From Pelomonas sp. SE-A7 (GTDB lineage: Bacteria > Pseudomonadota > Gammaproteobacteria > Burkholderiales > Burkholderiaceae_C), in contig NZ_JAUASW010000001.1 of the NCBI RefSeq assembly GCF_030345705.1, positions 1,984,001-2,048,000 on the forward strand: 64,000 bases of DNA, written 5' to 3'. Made by a program: the position numbers and the translations under genes. Shown here piece after piece: positions 61,452 to 64,000 of the stretch. The notes beneath the pieces are model-generated. The model ran no database searches. It saw only the letters and a program-made list of their open reading frames with translations, and was not told where the DNA came from. Every line of letters starts with the position of its first letter. Within the stretch, counting starts at the first letter, position 1.

Positions 61452-62721
61452 GGCCGCCGATGCGGCGGCGCGCTTGCGTCAGCTGGCCTGGTGGGCGCTG
61501 CAGTTCACGCCGCGGGTGGCGCTGTGCGAGGACGCGGTGCTGCTGGAGCTGGGCGCCAGCCTGCGCCTGTTCGGCGGCCGCCGCGCCTTGCACCGGCGGC
61601 TGCTGGCCGAACTGGGAGAAAGCAGCCTGGCCGGACTGGCCTGGGCCCCGACCTCGCTGGGCGCCCTGGCCCTGGCGCGCGGCGGCGTGGTCAACGGCTT
61701 CGCCCGGCCGCTGGCCGAGCTGCTCGACGCCCTGCCCCTGCCCTGCCTGAGCGCCACACAGGAAGCCGGCGCCATGCTGGAGCGCCTGGGCTGTCGATGC
61801 CTGGCCGACCTGCGCGGCCTGCCGCGCGCGCCCACCGCGCGGCGCTTCGGCGAAGCCTTGCTGGAAGCGCTTGACCAGGCCTATGGCCTCGCCCCCGAGG
61901 CCCATGACTGGGTGCTGGCGCCCGAGAGCTTCGAGCTGCGGCGGGAGCTGCCCTTCCGCATCGAGCATGCGCCGGCCCTGCTGCACTACGCCGAGGCGCT
62001 GCTGCACCAGCTCTGCGCCTGGCTGGCCGCACGCCGCGCCGGCATCCGCACACTCACCCTGGCCTGGCAGCACGACGCGATGCGGCCGCGCGAGGCCGGC
62101 CTGGGCGGTGAGCTGCGCCTGGCCACGGCCGAGCCCACGCGCCAGTTCGCCCATCTGCAGCGCCTGCTGGGCGAGCACCTGGGCCAGACCCGGCTCGAAG
62201 CACCGGCCGGCGAGTTGCGCCTGAGCGCCGACTGCATCGAGCTGCTGCCCGACGACAGCTTCTCGCTGCTGCCCGACGACCCCGACCAGGCCCGGGAGCC
62301 GCTGCTGCAATTGCTGGAGCGCATGGCGGTCCGCCTGGGGCCCGAGAACGTGCGCCGCGCCGCGCCGCGCGAGGACCACCGGCTGGAATGCCTGCAGGAT
62401 TGGCTGCCCTGGGGCCAGGTCTTGCCCACGCGCCCGCCGACCGGCGGATTGCTGCCGCTGGAGCCCCAGCCCAGCTGGCTGCTGGACCCGCCGCTGCGCC
62501 TGCTGGCCCGCCACGACCAGCCGCTGTACTGCGGCGAGCTGCAGCTGCTGCTGGGCCCGCAGCGCATAGAAGGCGGCTGGTGGGGCGGCCGGCCCGAGCC
62601 GGCCCAGGTGCAGCGCGACTACTTCCTGGCCCGCAACCCGGCGCAGGCCCTGCTGTGGATCTTCCACGAGCGCCTGGCCGGCGAGCAGCCGCATTGGTAT
62701 CTGCACGGGGTGTTCGCCTGA
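61354..62721 (+). CDS. imuB: Y-family polymerase-like protein ImuB
   Basis: A 455-residue catalytically inactive relative of DinB that links ImuA, the beta clamp and DnaE2. The palm region reads LCEDAVLLELGASLRLFGG, where active Y-polymerases have a metal-binding Asp-Glu pair after Ser, so no polymerase activity is expected. The little-finger region follows (FELRRELPFRIEHAPALL). It begins at ATG 61354, 98 nt before the imuA stop, and its stop shares a base with the dnaE2 start (TGATG). Confidence 0.93.
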   Translation: MGLPPLPRPLPDAPCSLRPRPHWLALLPLPCSEAADAAARLRQLAWWALQFTPRVALCEDAVLLELGASLRLFGGRRALHRRLLAELGESSLAGLAWAPTSLGALALARGGVVNGFARPLAELLDALPLPCLSATQEAGAMLERLGCRCLADLRGLPRAPTARRFGEALLEALDQAYGLAPEAHDWVLAPESFELRRELPFRIEHAPALLHYAEALLHQLCAWLAARRAGIRTLTLAWQHDAMRPREAGLGGELRLATAEPTRQFAHLQRLLGEHLGQTRLEAPAGELRLSADCIELLPDDSFSLLPDDPDQAREPLLQLLERMAVRLGPENVRRAAPREDHRLECLQDWLPWGQVLPTRPPTGGLLPLEPQPSWLLDPPLRLLARHDQPLYCGELQLLLGPQRIEGGWWGGRPEPAQVQRDYFLARNPAQALLWIFHERLAGEQPHWYLHGVFA

Positions 62722-64000
62722 TGATGAACGTCCCGCCTTATGCAGAGCTGCATTGCCTCTCAAGCTTCAGCTTCCTGCGCGGCGCCTCCGATCCCGAGGA
62801 GCTGGTGGATCGCGCCGCCGAGCTGGGCTATGCGGCCATCGCCATCACCGACGAATGCTCGCTGGCCGGCGTGGTGAGGGCCCATGCCCAGCTGCGCCGC
62901 CTGGCCAAGGAGGCCGCCGAAGAAGCCACCGACGAAGCGCCGGCGCCGTCCTTGCCCCGCTTGTTGATTGGCAGCGAATTCCTGGTCCGCGACGCGTCCG
63001 GCGAGCCGGCCTTCAAGCTGGTGGCCCTGGCCCGCAACATGAACGGCTACGGCAACCTCTGCCAGTTCATCACCGAGCTGCGCCGCGCCAGCCCCACCAA
63101 GGGCCTTTACCGCCTGGCCTGGACCGATCTGCGGCCGCAGGCGCTGGACGACTGCCTGCTGCTGCTGCTGCCGCGGCGCGAGGCCGGCGACACCGAGCTG
63201 CTGGACCAGGCCCATTGGCTGCTGCGCCATTTCACCGGCCGCGCCTGGATCGCGGTGGAGCTGCTGCGCGAGCTGTCGGACGAGCGCTGGCTGCAGCGCC
63301 TGCAGGCGCTCTCCGAGGCCACGGCCCTGCCCCTGGTCGCGGCCGGCGACGTCCACATGCACCGCCGCTCGCGCAAGGCCCTGCAGGACCTGCTCACCGC
63401 CACGCGCCTCTCCTGCACCGTGGCCGAATGCGGCCTGGCGCTGCAGCCCAATGCCGAGCGTCATCTGCGCAACCGGGTCCGCCTGGCCCAGCTCTATCCG
63501 CCCGAGCTGCTGGCGCAGAGCCTGAACGTGGCCGGCCAATGCCAGTTCTCCATCGACGAGCTGCGTTATCACTATCCCAGCGAGGTCGTGCCTGATGGCC
63601 TCACCGCCACCGAGCATCTGCGCGCCCTCACCGAGGCCGGCATGAAGAAGCGCTGGCCCGAAGACGGCGGCGAGGCCTGGCGCACCCGCGTCGAGCATGA
63701 GCTGGCCCTGATCGCCGAGCTGCGCTACGAGCACTACTTCCTCACCGTGGCCGACATCGTCCAGTACGCCCGCTCGATAGGCATCCTCTGCCAGGGCCGC
63801 GGCTCGGCGGCCAACAGCGTGGTCTGCTTCTGCCTGTTCATCACCTCGGTCGATCCGGCGGAGAGCACCCTGCTGTTCGAGCGCTTCATCAGCAAGGAGC
63901 GCAACGAGCCGCCCGACATCGACGTCGACTTCGAGCATGAAAGGCGCGAGGAGGTGATCCAGTACCTCTACCGCAAGTACGGCCGCGAGCGCGCGGCCAT
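62721..64000 (+). CDS. dnaE2: Error-prone DNA polymerase DnaE2, N-terminal part (cut by window edge)
   Basis: The mutasome's polymerase, an alpha-subunit homologue used in translesion synthesis. About 426 codons are present before the right edge. The N-terminal PHP domain begins YAELHCLSSFSFLRGASDPEELVDRAAELGYAAIAITDECSLAG. The start of the polymerase domain is ILCQGRGSAANSVVCFCLFIT and PPDIDVDFEHERREEVIQYLY with metal-binding aspartates. ATG 62721 overlaps the imuB stop; ATG 62724 is also possible. Under LexA control with imuAB. Confidence 0.96.
   Translation, partial: MMNVPPYAELHCLSSFSFLRGASDPEELVDRAAELGYAAIAITDECSLAGVVRAHAQLRRLAKEAAEEATDEAPAPSLPRLLIGSEFLVRDASGEPAFKLVALARNMNGYGNLCQFITELRRASPTKGLYRLAWTDLRPQALDDCLLLLLPRREAGDTELLDQAHWLLRHFTGRAWIAVELLRELSDERWLQRLQALSEATALPLVAAGDVHMHRRSRKALQDLLTATRLSCTVAECGLALQPNAERHLRNRVRLAQLYPPELLAQSLNVAGQCQFSIDELRYHYPSEVVPDGLTATEHLRALTEAGMKKRWPEDGGEAWRTRVEHELALIAELRYEHYFLTVADIVQYARSIGILCQGRGSAANSVVCFCLFITSVDPAESTLLFERFISKERNEPPDIDVDFEHERREEVIQYLYRKYGRERAA

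Noticed and set aside
1..64000. tRNA, rRNA, tmRNA, RNase P RNA, insertion sequences, prophage or integrase genes
   Set aside because: Looked for by characteristic motifs on both strands; none seen.

Overview
This is a compact, very G+C-rich stretch of chromosome from a betaproteobacterium. The gene content (imuA-imuB-dnaE2, argB next to slmA, the form of the purine genes, the ABC/acyl-CoA ligase operon) points to Burkholderiales, most likely the Roseateles/Rubrivivax/Leptothrix group; the genus cannot be fixed from the sequence alone. There are about 65 protein genes, no rRNA, tRNA, CRISPR array, insertion sequence or phage. The left end cuts guaD and the right end cuts dnaE2.

Layout. (1) 1-5.4 kb: purine use, with guaD and a LysR regulator on the minus strand, divergent from xdhAB. 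(2) 5.4-15.2 kb: mixed genes, namely an EntS-like exporter, an ankyrin/DUF6438 protein of lower G+C, a membrane protein, a secreted LpqC/PHB-depolymerase-like esterase, a second molybdenum hydroxylase (IorAB type, Tat signal), a lipoprotein amidase, a solute-binding-like protein and a PilZ protein. (3) 15.2-23 kb: ureide pathway around a GntR regulator. uraH-xdhC-GH20 hexosaminidase run left, and gntR-puuE-(uraD::allantoate amidohydrolase)-M20 hydrolase run right, with a 12-bp palindromic operator in the 53-bp divergent gap. Together with guaD and xdhABC the window encodes guanine to ureidoglycolate except for a urate oxidase, which is not here.

(4) 23-27.3 kb: a likely copper locus (DUF2946 protein, TonB-dependent receptor, YcnI-like protein whose mature end begins with His). 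(5) 27.3-44 kb: exported prolyl oligopeptidase, AmpG-like MFS, methyltransferases, an FGE-fold protein without the catalytic Cys, a phosphatase, a 51-residue basic protein, an FAD oxidoreductase, a secreted nuclease/phosphatase-like protein, a degenerate receiver protein, a GNAT protein with a sigma-54-like promoter, and a SPOR-like membrane protein paired with a UreE N-domain mini-protein. Two copies of a modular hairpin repeat and several terminators lie here. (6) 44-50 kb: slmA, orphan LuxR response regulator, argB, CDF transporter, dtd, and a two-gene membrane operon (ABA4-like) behind a promoter carrying two TetR-type operator sites.

(7) 50-59.8 kb: eight-gene minus-strand operon (acyl-CoA ligase, livG, livH, livM, binding protein, livF, a small protein, PaaK-like ligase) for uptake and CoA activation of an unknown carboxylate, divergent from a Crp/Fnr regulator with a perfect 18-bp palindrome in its promoter. 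Four strong stem-loops sit between the binding-protein gene and livF. (8) 59.8-64 kb: a GNAT gene and the SOS mutagenesis cassette imuA-imuB-dnaE2 behind a LexA box.
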